The position numbers and the translations under genes were made by a program. Below, in pieces: positions 1 through 6,471 of a stretch of DNA of 8,680 nucleotides. How positions within the stretch are numbered: position 1 is the first letter of the stretch; the number at the start of each line of letters is the position of its first letter. Source of the DNA: Pseudomonadales bacterium (lineage in GTDB: Bacteria; Pseudomonadota; Gammaproteobacteria; Steroidobacterales; Steroidobacteraceae); assembly GCA_020442965.1 (NCBI GenBank), contig JAGRJB010000124.1, positions 1 through 8,680 on the forward strand. The letters run 5' to 3'. The notes under the pieces are model-generated. The model did no database searches. It was not told the origin of the DNA and saw only the letters and a program-made list of their open reading frames with translations.

Positions 1-340
1 CACCCTTGTTGCCGCGTTCCTCCTTTTCGACTTGAACAATAACCTCTTGCCCTTCGGACAAAAGGTCGCGGATGTTGCCGCTGCGGCCGCCCTGCTGCGG
101 CTGTTTGAAGTAGTCCTTCGAGATTTCCTTCAGCGGTAGAAAGCCGTGACGTTCCGAGCCGTAATCTACAAAACAGGCCTCGAGCGACTGTTCGACGCGC
201 GAAATACGGCCCTTGTAGATGTTGGCCTTCTTCTGTTCGCGGGAGGGGATATCGATACTGAGGTCATATAGCTTCTGGCCATCGACCATCGCAACGCGCA
301 ACTCTTCTTGCTGAGTTGCATTGACTAGCATTCTCTTCAT
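1..340 (-). CDS. rne: Ribonuclease E, N-terminal part (runs off the left edge)
   Basis: RNase E is the membrane-associated endoribonuclease that starts most mRNA decay, matures rRNA and tRNA precursors, and scaffolds the degradosome. Only the first 113 codons are present. The protein opens [18 protein letters not shown] and continues through [13 protein letters not shown] (residues about 37-49) and [15 protein letters not shown] to [18 protein letters not shown] at the edge. This is nearly residue-for-residue the E. coli N-terminus and covers most of the S1 RNA-binding domain; the catalytic DNase-I-like region lies outside the window. The ATG at 340 is preceded by AGGG four bases upstream, and that Shine-Dalgarno can be hidden in a hairpin (see the leader entry). 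The gene is divergent from rluC, the usual gammaproteobacterial arrangement. Identity is secure. Confidence 0.97.
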   Translation of the reverse strand, partial: MKRMLVNATQQEELRVAMVDGQKLYDLSIDIPSREQKKANIYKGRISRVEQSLEACFVDYGSERHGFLPLKEISKDYFKQPQQGGRSGNIRDLLSEGQEVIVQVEKEERGNKG

Positions 341-480
341 GTGACCCTAACTAACTGTGAGGGTCGACGGATGTACCGAAGTGTTCTCGCAACCCTCGAG
401 CTGTTGCGAAGTACAGCCAGCCGATTGGCTGGTGTCTATTAAGCTGGCACTCGTTTTGTTGCGCTCAACCGCGTGAGCGG
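341..480 (-). promoter_or_regulatory. Structured 5' leader of rne with competing hairpins
   Basis: Read on the minus strand, the bases before the rne ATG form several perfect stems. GACCCT (365-360) pairs with AGGGTC (348-343), burying the Shine-Dalgarno AGGG in a 6-bp stem with an 11-nt loop. The same segment can instead pair further upstream: CGACCCTC (366-359) with GAGGGTTG (397-390), 8 pairs including one U-G, which would free the ribosome site. Further 5' are CCAGCC/GGCTGG with a 4-nt loop (417-432) and CGCTCA/TGAGCG with a 6-nt loop (462-479). Known background: E. coli rne has a leader of about 360 nt whose hairpins let RNase E act on its own mRNA. The stems are visible in the sequence; the regulatory role is inferred. 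No convincing promoter was found. A TATGAT on the minus strand at 717-712 would give a leader of similar length but has no good -35. Confidence 0.55.
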
Positions 481-730
481 CTGAAATGCCGAAATCCTAA
501 TGGACGTCACCTGCAGCGCGCCAGGAGCTCGGGCGCTCACGCCCGTGTCACTCGCTGTCGCAGCAAATCCGGTCGACCTGACGATGGCCTCGGTGGCGAG
601 GACCAACTAACATGCTGCGCATTCGATTCGTCTTACCTAGGTCGCGGTCGGCCGCGCAGCGTTTTTTGTCGGGCCCTCACGGCGCCAGGCGCGGCGGGGG
701 ACGACCTGTGCATCATATTCCGAGAATTCA
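481..730. other. Intergenic region between rne and rluC: hairpins, no clear gene
   Basis: This 250-bp stretch completes the long gap between the divergent rne and rluC starts. It contains a perfect 6-bp hairpin, CGGGCG/CGCCCG with loop CTCA (530-545), and a looser CCTC/GAGG stem near 587-601. A small hairpin with a T6 run at 643-667 and a 40-codon reading frame at 612-734 are listed separately. The distal rne leader and the promoters of both genes must lie here, but no sigma-70 promoter with both boxes could be recognised by eye. Confidence 0.5.
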
Positions 731-734
731 TTGA
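612..734 (+). CDS. Possible 40-aa upstream ORF overlapping the rluC start (speculative)
   Basis: An ATG at 612 opens a 40-codon frame that stops with TGA at 732-734, so its stop overlaps the candidate TTG start of rluC (731-733) in an ATTGA arrangement. A GAGGA at 598-602 lies nine bases upstream of the ATG. The product would be Arg-rich and basic, starting MLRIRFVLPRSRSAA. I recognise no family, and there is no signal peptide or domain. In favour are the ribosome site and the stop/start overlap typical of translational coupling. Against are its short length, the high GC content that favours chance frames, and no known counterpart at rluC loci. Treat it as a candidate only. Confidence 0.15.
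   Translation: MLRIRFVLPRSRSAAQRFLSGPHGARRGGGRPVHHIPRIH
643..667 (+). terminator. Weak terminator-like hairpin with T6 run upstream of rluC
   Basis: CGCGG (643-647) pairs with CCGCG (652-656) around a TCGG loop, and a run of six T follows at 662-667. The five bases between stem and T-run and the short 5-bp stem make it a poor intrinsic terminator. No gene is known to end here on the plus strand, so it would act as an attenuator ahead of rluC, or do nothing. Confidence 0.15.
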
Positions 735-1792
735 AAACAATGCCTTACGAAACTGACACTGCGGGCGCCTCCGAGGCGAGTTCGGCAAGGCGGCAGGTAC
801 GACTGGTCACAGTCGACTCCGGCTACGCGGGCCAGCGGCTCGACAATTTTCTGCGACGCGAACTGGCAGACGTACCCAAGAGCCATGTCTATCGGGTCAT
901 TCGGACCGGCGAGGTGCGGGTGAATGGCAAACGAGCAAAACCTGATACGCGGTTGGCCGAGAGCGATGTCGTGCGAGTGCCACCACTGCGCGCCGCGGCG
1001 CCGCGACTGCTGGGTGGCGTGTCGCCCGATCTCGTGCGAACCGTGGCGGCGGCGATCGTTGCCGAGGACCGCGATCTGCTCGCGATCAACAAGCCCGCCG
1101 GCATCGCCGTTCACGGCGGCAGCGGTGTGACATTCGGGGTCATCGAAGCGCTGCGCGCCGCGCGACCCGAGGAAACCCTGGAGCTTGTTCATCGACTTGA
1201 TCGCGACACGAGCGGATTGTTGCTGATCGCGCGCCGTGCAGCTGCGCTGCGCACATTGCATGCCCTGCTCCGCGAAGGCGCCTTCACCAAGCGCTACCTC
1301 GCACTGGTGCGCGGCAAGTGGGAGCTGGGCGAAAAGCGCATCGATGCGCCGCTGCGTACGGACACGCGCGTCAACGGTGAGCGTACTGTGCAGGTGCATG
1401 TGACCGGTAAAGAGGCACGCAGCGATTTTCGGCCCGTGCAGTTCTTCGGCAAGCGCGCAACGCTGGTCGAGATCAACTTGCTAACGGGGCGGACACATCA
1501 GATTCGTGTACATGCCGCCCATGCTGGCTACCCGATCGCCGGCGACGAGAAGTACGGCGACGCCGAATTCAATGCCACGATGCGCTCGTTGGATCTGCAC
1601 CGCATGTTCCTGCACGCGCACGCACTCGAGTTCACCTGGCCCGAGAGCGGCAATGAAATGAGTTTCAGTACACCACTGCCAGCGGAGCTTGCCGCAGTCA
1701 TCGATCGCCTGACCGATCTTGCCGGTACGCGGCGGCGCAGATCGAATGCAGCGCCTGCGCGAACCGCGCGACCGAAACGCAGTCGTCCGTAG
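731..1792 (+). CDS. rluC: 23S rRNA pseudouridine synthase RluC
   Basis: RluC isomerises three uridines of 23S rRNA (955, 2504 and 2580 in E. coli numbering) to pseudouridine. Counting from the TTG at 731, an S4 RNA-binding domain covers about residues 35-88, starting GQRLDNFLRREL. The RluA-type catalytic domain follows, with VHRLDRDTSG around residue 157, whose Asp in HRLD is the family nucleophile. Further on are GRTHQIRVH and GDEKYGD. The C-terminus ends in a basic Arg/Lys/Pro tail. The length of 353 aa is slightly above E. coli RluC. The start is uncertain: TTG 731 has GAG six bases upstream, while ATG 740 in the same frame has no good ribosome site. Its position divergent from rne is the conserved one and separates it from other RluA paralogues (RluA, RluD). 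Confidence 0.93.
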   Translation: MKTMPYETDTAGASEASSARRQVRLVTVDSGYAGQRLDNFLRRELADVPKSHVYRVIRTGEVRVNGKRAKPDTRLAESDVVRVPPLRAAAPRLLGGVSPDLVRTVAAAIVAEDRDLLAINKPAGIAVHGGSGVTFGVIEALRAARPEETLELVHRLDRDTSGLLLIARRAAALRTLHALLREGAFTKRYLALVRGKWELGEKRIDAPLRTDTRVNGERTVQVHVTGKEARSDFRPVQFFGKRATLVEINLLTGRTHQIRVHAAHAGYPIAGDEKYGDAEFNATMRSLDLHRMFLHAHALEFTWPESGNEMSFSTPLPAELAAVIDRLTDLAGTRRRRSNAAPARTARPKRSRP

Positions 1793-1806
1793 TTACACGG
1801 AAAATC

Positions 1807-2412
1807 TCATGGTACGACGTAACCCATCTGCCGCAGCGCTCCCGCTAACCACACGAGCGGCAGACCGATAAGGGCAGTGGGATCGTCCGATTCGATCCTC
1901 TCGCAGAGCGAGATGCCTAGTCCTTCGGCCTTGAAGCCGCCCGCGCAATCGAACGGATGCTCGCGCTCGACATAACGGTCGATCTCATCGTTCGTGAGTG
2001 TGCGGACTACGATTGCCGTTGTGTCAACATGCTCGAGCGACAAATCCGCCGCCCGGCATTGCACGCTGCACGCGGTATAAAACTCCGCCCTGGAACCCGA
2101 CAACAGCTTCAGTTGTTCGGCGCAGTTGATCGCGTTGCCGGGCTTGCGCAGGATCGCGGTATTGGCGGTGCCGACCTGGTCACTGCCTATCACGACCGAT
2201 CCTGGGTGTAAGCTGGCAGCCGCGGCCGCCTTTTCCCGCGCGAGTCGCAGCGCGCGTTCCGGCGGTGGTTCACCGCGAATCTCATGCTCCGGCACGCCGG
2301 AGCCCAAGATCTCGAATGGCAAACCGAGGCGCCGCAGCAGCTCAGCTCGATAGGGCGAGGTAGACGCCAGAATCAGTGGCCGGCTGGCTCCGGATACGGG
2401 GGTGTCTTGCAC
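1807..2412 (-). CDS. yceF: Maf/YceF-type nucleoside triphosphate pyrophosphatase
   Basis: Maf-family proteins hydrolyse non-canonical or methylated NTPs to the monophosphate and pyrophosphate. The YceF branch prefers 7-methyl-GTP, clearing damaged nucleotides from the cytoplasmic pool. The 201-aa product has the substrate-loop motif LASTSPYRAELL (residues 15-26), the general-base motif GSDQV with Asp78, and the C-terminal block FDCAGGFKAEGLG followed by DPTALIGLPL. The form GSDQV, and the position between rluC and yceD, both match E. coli YceF rather than the dTTP-active YhdE branch. The start is GTG at 2412, the only candidate before the conserved block, with AGG six bases upstream. It converges on rluC with a 14-bp gap and is divergent from yceD, with which it seems to share a symmetric -10 sequence. 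Confidence 0.93.
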   Translation of the reverse strand: MQDTPVSGASRPLILASTSPYRAELLRRLGLPFEILGSGVPEHEIRGEPPPERALRLAREKAAAAASLHPGSVVIGSDQVGTANTAILRKPGNAINCAEQLKLLSGSRAEFYTACSVQCRAADLSLEHVDTTAIVVRTLTNDEIDRYVEREHPFDCAGGFKAEGLGISLCERIESDDPTALIGLPLVWLAGALRQMGYVVP

Positions 2413-2425
2413 TGGATACCTGGCT

Positions 2426-2455
2426 TTGACTTGCCGCAGAAGCGAACCTATTATA
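2426..2455 (+). promoter_or_regulatory. Sigma-70 promoter of yceD-rpmF-fabH; its -10 also reads TATAAT towards maf
   Basis: On the plus strand, TTGACT (2426-2431) and TATTAT (2449-2454) are separated by exactly 17 bases, and each matches five of six consensus positions. The predicted transcription start is near 2461, only about three bases before the yceD ATG at 2464. The core TATTATA (2449-2455) is symmetric: on the minus strand it reads TATAAT (2455-2450), facing maf and leaving a roughly 30-nt leader that contains the maf ribosome site. No good -35 is visible for the maf direction. The plus-strand promoter is strongly supported by sequence; divergent firing is inferred. Confidence 0.8.
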
Positions 2456-2463
2456 CGCGCCCC

Positions 2464-2991
2464 ATGCCCGATGACTGGTCGCGCCGCGAGTTGGTCGATT
2501 CGCTCGTTTCGGCCGAACGGCGCGTCGATTTTGTCATTCCCTTGGCGCAGTTGCCGCGTCTCAAGAGCAGCCTGGCCTCGTCAGATGGTGAGGCCAGGGG
2601 TCGGGCGAGCTTTCGACGCAGCCTGGGCGCGGCGGTCGCTGACATCCAGGTACAGGCTGGCCCGATGCTGACCTGCCAGCGCTGTTTGCAGCCGATCGAG
2701 TGGCCGGTGACGAGCGACTCGCAGGTCGCGCTCGTTGCGGACGCGGCCGAGGCGGACCGGGTGGCCGATGGACTCGAGACCTACTTGGTCGAGAACGATC
2801 GCGTCAGCGTACGCGATTTGGTAGAGGAAGAATTGTTGCTCGCGTTGCCCTTGGTGCCGAAGTGCGCCGCAGGCAGCGAGTGCGCTCGATCGGTGGAAAG
2901 CGGCGGCCGGCGGGAGCTGGACCGTGACCCGCCGATCGATGTTCAGACACCGTTTGCGCAGTTGGGCGAACTGTTGAAACGAGATCAGTAG
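2464..2991 (+). CDS. yceD: YceD/DUF177 family protein, 23S rRNA accumulation factor
   Basis: YceD (DUF177) is the partner always found just upstream of rpmF. In E. coli and plants the family is needed for normal 23S rRNA accumulation, with an unresolved molecular role. The 175-aa product fits the family length. It starts MPDDWSRRELVDSLVSAE, aligning with the N-terminus of gammaproteobacterial homologues, and contains VIPLAQLPRL (25-34). A CQRC pair (Cys71, Cys74) follows, then EEELLLALPLVPKC (121-134) with further Cys at 134 and 140, a candidate metal-binding set. The frame stays open upstream into maf, but ATG 2464 is chosen because the family begins there and the promoter ends just before it. 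No Shine-Dalgarno is visible, consistent with a nearly leaderless mRNA. rpmF follows after 20 bases. Confidence 0.9.
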   Translation: MPDDWSRRELVDSLVSAERRVDFVIPLAQLPRLKSSLASSDGEARGRASFRRSLGAAVADIQVQAGPMLTCQRCLQPIEWPVTSDSQVALVADAAEADRVADGLETYLVENDRVSVRDLVEEELLLALPLVPKCAAGSECARSVESGGRRELDRDPPIDVQTPFAQLGELLKRDQ

Positions 2992-3011
2992 TTTCGCTCG
3001 AGGATATTTAG

Positions 3012-3206
3012 ATGCCAGTTCAAAAGAGCCGCAAGACACCTTCCAAGCGCGGTATGCACCGCTCGCATTCGGCGCTGTCCAAGCCCGCGTTGTCAATCGA
3101 TCCGCAGTCGGGCGAAACCCATCTGCGTCATTGCATCACCCCCGATGGTTTTTATCGCGGCAAACGGGTCATCGAGAAAGCGGTCGACGTCGAGAGCGCT
3201 GAGTAG
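3012..3206 (+). CDS. rpmF: Large-subunit ribosomal protein L32 (bL32)
   Basis: bL32 is a small basic protein of the 50S subunit. The 64-aa sequence starts [19 protein letters not shown] and includes the conserved [17 protein letters not shown]. The four-Cys zinc ribbon of some L32 proteins is absent: this is the zinc-free type with a single Cys where E. coli has His. A short acidic tail, VDVESAE, extends past the E. coli end. A clear ribosome site, CGAGGA (2999-3004), lies seven bases before the ATG. It is almost certainly co-transcribed with yceD, and fabH follows after 66 bases. In E. coli plsX sits in that position. Confidence 0.97.
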   Translation: MPVQKSRKTPSKRGMHRSHSALSKPALSIDPQSGETHLRHCITPDGFYRGKRVIEKAVDVESAE

Positions 3207-3272
3207 TCAGGTCGTGCTACCAAGCCGCCGATCCGATTGAACTTGGCAACAGCTGTTGTCAGGCAGGGCGGT

Positions 3273-4244
3273 ATGTATTCACGAATAGCCGGCACGGGCT
3301 CCTACCTGCCGGAGAGAGTCCTCTCGAATGCCGATCTCGAGAAGACTCTCGATACCAATGACGAGTGGATCCGCACGCGCACGGGGATTGAGCGGCGCCA
3401 TATTGCCGCGCCCGGGCAGACCACGGTCGATCTGGCCGAGCAGGCGGCACGACGAGCCATCGAGGCAGCGGGTGTTTCCCCCAGCGAAATCGATTTCATC
3501 GCTTTTGGTACGACGACGCCTGATCTGGTGTTTCCCAACTGCGGCGTGTTGCTACAGGCGCGCCTGGGCGTGCGCGGCTGTCCCGCGCTGGCGATTGAAA
3601 CAGCTTGTACCGGTTTCATTTATGCGTTGTCGATCGCCGATAAATTCGTGCGGTCTGGTGAGGCGAAATGCGCACTCGTAGTCGGCGCTGAGACGCTGTC
3701 GCGCATAACCGATTACGCTGATCGCAGCACGGCGATTCTGTTCGGCGATGGAGCGGGTGCGGTCATCCTGCGTCCGTCGTCCGAAGCGGGGCTGCTGTCG
3801 ACGCACCTGCACGCGGACGGTGAGTATCGCGATTTGCTCTATTCGCGCGGTGGCGTTTCCCGAGGTTTTGTCGACCCGGAAACAGGCAAGCCGGATATCG
3901 CGATCCGCATGGCGGGCAATGAAGTGTTCAAGATTGCGGTGACCAAGCTGGGCGCTGCAGTGGATGAAGCGCTTGCCGCCAACTCACTCGAGAAATCGGC
4001 GATCGACTGGCTGATTCCGCACCAGGCCAACATTCGCATCATTCAGGCGATGGCCAGACGCCTCGACATGCCGATGGAGCGGGTCATCCTCACGATCCAG
4101 GAGCACGGCAACACCTCGGCGGCGTCCGTTCCGATGGCACTCGACGTGGGTGTGCGGGATGGTCGCATCAAGCGCGGCGATACCTTGTTGCTCGAAGCCT
4201 TCGGTGGCGGCTTTACCTGGGGTTCCGCGCTCGTTCGTTACTAG
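3273..4244 (+). CDS. fabH: 3-oxoacyl-[ACP] synthase III (FabH)
   Basis: FabH condenses acetyl-CoA with malonyl-ACP, the first step of type II fatty-acid synthesis in the cytoplasm. The 323-aa protein starts MYSRIAGTGSYLPE, matching E. coli FabH at its first residue, so ATG 3273 is preferred to the upstream TTG at 3237 in the same frame. AGGG lies four bases before the ATG. The catalytic triad is complete: Cys112 in ETACTGFIYALS, His250 in IPHQANIRI and Asn280 in EHGNTSAAS. The C-terminus LLEAFGGGFTWGSALVRY is the classic KASIII end. It is the last gene of the yceD operon and is closed by a strong terminator. Neither plsX upstream nor fabD/fabG/acpP downstream is present, unlike the E. coli cluster. 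Confidence 0.97.
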   Translation: MYSRIAGTGSYLPERVLSNADLEKTLDTNDEWIRTRTGIERRHIAAPGQTTVDLAEQAARRAIEAAGVSPSEIDFIAFGTTTPDLVFPNCGVLLQARLGVRGCPALAIETACTGFIYALSIADKFVRSGEAKCALVVGAETLSRITDYADRSTAILFGDGAGAVILRPSSEAGLLSTHLHADGEYRDLLYSRGGVSRGFVDPETGKPDIAIRMAGNEVFKIAVTKLGAAVDEALAANSLEKSAIDWLIPHQANIRIIQAMARRLDMPMERVILTIQEHGNTSAASVPMALDVGVRDGRIKRGDTLLLEAFGGGFTWGSALVRY

Positions 4245-4256
4245 CAAGCCGTACGC

Positions 4257-4287
4257 AAAAAAAACGCCGCGCAGATGCGCGGCGTTT
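4257..4287. terminator. Bidirectional intrinsic terminator between fabH and the lipoprotein gene
   Basis: A perfect 11-bp stem, AAACGCCGCGC (4262-4272) with GCGCGGCGTTT (4277-4287), encloses an AGAT loop. Eight A (4257-4264) on the left become a U8 tract for minus-strand transcripts, so it is strongest for the lipoprotein mRNA. For fabH the stem ends in only three T. It sits 12 bases after the fabH stop and 32 bases after the lipoprotein stop, and serves the two convergent genes. Confidence 0.93.
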
Positions 4288-4319
4288 GCGGTTCGGAACC
4301 AGGTCCGAGCCAATACGAC

Positions 4320-4634
4320 TTACTTCGAGATCGAACGACGGAACATCCGGTCGATCTTCTCGTTGGTCGAATCGCAGCAGGACTGGCTGGCTTGCGCCGC
4401 GGCCAGAGCCTGATTCGCTGCGCTCTGTGCACCCGATGCAGCCTGCGAGGCTGACTGGGCGGCCGTGTTAGCCGAATCGGCAGTGCTCTTGGCAGCAGCC
4501 AGATCGGTCTGCAGGCGGCCTACCTGTGACTTCAAGTTGTCGACTTCCGCTTGCAGTGGCTTCAGGTCCGTGCAACCAGCCAGAGCGGCTACAACAGCCA
4601 CTGCAGCAACCTTCAAAACGATCGCGCTCTTCAT
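4320..4634 (-). CDS. Lpp/OprI-family alanine-zipper outer-membrane lipoprotein
   Basis: The 104-aa product has a basic N-terminus, a hydrophobic Ala/Val signal core, and a lipobox ALAGC with the lipidated Cys at residue 21. The mature part is a coiled coil, first with Leu/Val heptads (DLKPLQAEVDNLKSQVGRL), then a long Ala/Ser/Gln alanine zipper (about 47-85). It ends TNEKIDRMFRRSISK, resembling the C-terminus of Pseudomonas OprI; the last Lys could be the peptidoglycan attachment residue as in Lpp. Asp at position +2 after Cys (CTD) is not directly next to Cys, so outer-membrane sorting is expected. A Cys-Cys pair (SCCD) just before the C-terminal block is unlike E. coli Lpp. AAGGGG lies about 11 bases before the ATG. 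The gene has its own promoter and terminator. Likely role: envelope stability, tethering outer membrane to peptidoglycan. Confidence 0.88.
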   Translation of the reverse strand: MKSAIVLKVAAVAVVAALAGCTDLKPLQAEVDNLKSQVGRLQTDLAAAKSTADSANTAAQSASQAASGAQSAANQALAAAQASQSCCDSTNEKIDRMFRRSISK

Positions 4635-4762
4635 AACTATTCAATCCCCTTTGCGGTGATGGTTAAGCAAGTGAGCTTCGTCACTCGCAAACTATTTGCG
4701 TTGTGCACGAAGGCCTGCTTTTACCAGGCGGTGCAAGTGCAGCAAATCTAACGAACTATTGC
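4635..4762 (-). promoter_or_regulatory. Structured roughly 128-nt leader of the lipoprotein mRNA
   Basis: Between the predicted start near 4762 and the ATG at 4634 the minus-strand transcript can fold in two incompatible ways. CGCAAA (4700-4695) pairs with TTTGCG (4691-4686) as a tight 6-bp triloop hairpin. Alternatively TTTGCG (4691-4686) pairs with CGCAAA (4655-4650), which abuts the GGGG of the ribosome site, and encloses AGTGA/TCACT (4685-4681 with 4674-4670). Further 5' is GCCTG/CAGGC (4729-4725 with 4717-4713). No small ORF stands out. The pairings are read directly from the sequence; a role in translation or mRNA stability is inference. Confidence 0.45.
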
Positions 4763-4768
4763 AACTGA

Positions 4769-4799
4769 ATTATAGCGCATTGTCTGCCTGTTGCGACAA
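4769..4799 (-). promoter_or_regulatory. Sigma-70 promoter of the lipoprotein gene
   Basis: On the minus strand there is a perfect TATAAT (4774-4769). The best upstream box is TTGTCG (4799-4794), 19 bases away, with three strong TTG positions but suboptimal spacing. Transcription would start near 4762. It lies between the lipoprotein and the oxidoreductase, which is encoded upstream on the same strand and has no obvious terminator of its own. Confidence 0.65.
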
Positions 4800-4848
4800 C
4801 TAGATTAATCGCTTGCAAGTGTATAGCCGTGGCTTCTAAGGGCTTGCA

Positions 4849-6471
4849 CTAACGATCACTGTGGCCATCACGGATTATTTCGCGAGCAGCGTTGTGCCCC
4901 GGAATACCGGTGACGCCACCGCCTGGATGGGCGCCGGCACCGCACAGGTACAGTGCTCGCACCGGGGTGCGGTAGTCACCGTAGCCCGGTACCGGGCGCG
5001 CTGCCCAGAGCTGGTCCAGTCCAAGCGCGCCGTGGAAGATATCGCCGCCCGTCAACGCAAGCTTTTCTTCGAGATCGAGCGGCGAGAGAGCCGAATGAGC
5101 AATGACGCTGTCGCGGAAGTCGGGCGCATAACGCGTCACTGTATCGATAATGCGCTCGGCGGCGACATCTCGCTCAGCATGCCAGCTGCGACCCGCCGGC
5201 AGATCGCGCGCAAAGTGCTGGCAAAACAGGCTCGCGACGTGCGCGCCGGCGGGCGCCAGCGAGTCATCGAGGGTACTCGGGATCAGCATCTCCACGATCG
5301 GTTCCTGTGAGTAACCGTCGAGTCGGGCGTGGGCATAGGCGCGATCCATATACGCGAGTGAGGGGGCCATGATGATGCCGGCGCCGAGATGCGTGTGGGA
5401 TTTGTCCGACGCCGGTGCGGCCGTGAATGTCGGCAGGCGGGACAGTGCTACGTTCATGCGAAAGGTGGCCGAGCCCATGCGCAAGCGCTCGATGCGGGTA
5501 CGGAAGTCGGCTGGTAGCGCGTCGTTTGGTAGCAGTTTGAGGAACAGGAGTTTTGGGCCGACATTGGCCGCGACGATTTTGGCAGCGATCCGGCGGCCAT
5601 CTTCGAGCTCGATGCCGCGTGCGCGGCCACGTTCGATGAGAACGGTCTTCACGGGTGCATCCGTTTCGAGGTGTACGCCGAGCCGCTCCGCTTCGCGTGC
5701 CATGGCCTGCGTGATCGAGCCCATGCCGCCTTTCGCGTGACCCCAGACGCCGGGTTTGCCGTTCACCTCGCCGAACACGTGATGCAGCAGTACGTAGCCA
5801 TTGCCGGGTGTGTAGGGGCTGGCGTAGTTACCGACGATCGCATCGAAGCCGTAGAGTGCTTTTAGCGCGTCAGTCTCGAACCAGGAGTCTAACAACTCGC
5901 CGGCGCTGCGGGTAAAGAACTCGTGGATATCGCGCTGCTGTTCGGCGGTGAGCGCGCGGAACTGGCGGCCGAGTTGCAGCATGCTCCAGAGATCGCGCGG
6001 GCCACGCGGGTTGGCTGGCGGGGTTTGCAGTAGTTGTGATCGCAGGAGCGCAACGATGCTCTCGAGGCGTTCGAAGTAGTCAGGTAGGCGCGCGGCATCA
6101 CGTTGGGAGAACTGCCGTACTGACGCGAGTGTATCGGCGAGGCGCGGTCCGGCGGTGAGCGCACGATCATCGGGGAGCGGCAGGAAATTCTGCATCGGGC
6201 GTTCGATGATCTCGAGGCCATGCTCGGGGAGCCGCAGGTCCTCAATGATCTTGGGATTGAGGAGGCTGACGGTGTAGCTGGCGGTCGAGTTGCGAAATCC
6301 GGGGTGAAATTCTTCGGTGACCGCGGCGCCGCCCAAGATGCTGCGTCGCTCGAAGACTCCGACGGAGAGCCCTGATTTGGCTAGATAACAGGCGCAGGTG
6401 AGACCGTTGTGGCCACCGCCAATGATGGCGGCATCAAATCGATCCGGGGGGCTTGATCTGGATATAATCAC
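4849..6471 (-). CDS. FAD-dependent oxidoreductase of the phytoene desaturase / PYROXD2 family
   Basis: The 540-aa protein opens with a Rossmann FAD-binding motif, AAIIGGGHNGLTCACYLAK, with GGGHNG at residues 18-23, followed by VFERRSILGGAAVTEE. It ends with the flavin-binding block LYLCGAGAHPGGGVTGIPG typical of CrtI-like enzymes. The length and the HNG variant fit the COG1233 group that includes PYROXD2, rather than a true phytoene desaturase, and no carotenoid genes are nearby. The substrate is unknown. The start is GTG 6471, the only standard start codon in frame between the upstream stop and the FAD motif. It has no Shine-Dalgarno and lies inside the lexA operator, so its expression may be affected by LexA. 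It is divergent from lexA, and the lipoprotein gene follows 214 bp downstream on the same strand. Confidence 0.88.
   Translation of the reverse strand: MIISRSSPPDRFDAAIIGGGHNGLTCACYLAKSGLSVGVFERRSILGGAAVTEEFHPGFRNSTASYTVSLLNPKIIEDLRLPEHGLEIIERPMQNFLPLPDDRALTAGPRLADTLASVRQFSQRDAARLPDYFERLESIVALLRSQLLQTPPANPRGPRDLWSMLQLGRQFRALTAEQQRDIHEFFTRSAGELLDSWFETDALKALYGFDAIVGNYASPYTPGNGYVLLHHVFGEVNGKPGVWGHAKGGMGSITQAMAREAERLGVHLETDAPVKTVLIERGRARGIELEDGRRIAAKIVAANVGPKLLFLKLLPNDALPADFRTRIERLRMGSATFRMNVALSRLPTFTAAPASDKSHTHLGAGIIMAPSLAYMDRAYAHARLDGYSQEPIVEMLIPSTLDDSLAPAGAHVASLFCQHFARDLPAGRSWHAERDVAAERIIDTVTRYAPDFRDSVIAHSALSPLDLEEKLALTGGDIFHGALGLDQLWAARPVPGYGDYRTPVRALYLCGAGAHPGGGVTGIPGHNAAREIIRDGHSDR

Noticed and set aside
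728..1399. 223-codon open frame antisense to rluC
   Set aside because: Complement-strand shadow of a GC-rich conserved gene; no recognisable protein features, and the sense frame is clearly RluC.
2284..2463. Longer yceD start reaching into maf
   Set aside because: The extra residues do not match the family, and the strong promoter at 2426-2454 lies inside this stretch; ATG 2464 fits the family N-terminus.
2581..3096. 171-codon frame antisense to yceD and rpmF
   Set aside because: It covers two securely identified conserved genes and lacks any family signal.
3237..3272. Upstream TTG start for fabH
   Set aside because: FabH proteins begin with the MY(S/T) start encoded at 3273, which has AGGG just upstream.
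4811..4848. GCTTGCA repeated at 4811 and 4842 as an attachment site or terminator
   Set aside because: Seven-base repeats without a stem plus T-run or any mobile genes nearby; probably chance.
4849..6471. Carotenoid biosynthesis phytoene desaturase (CrtI)
   Set aside because: Only the general family signature is present; the HNG motif variant and the lack of crtB/crtE neighbours favour a PYROXD2-like enzyme of unknown substrate.
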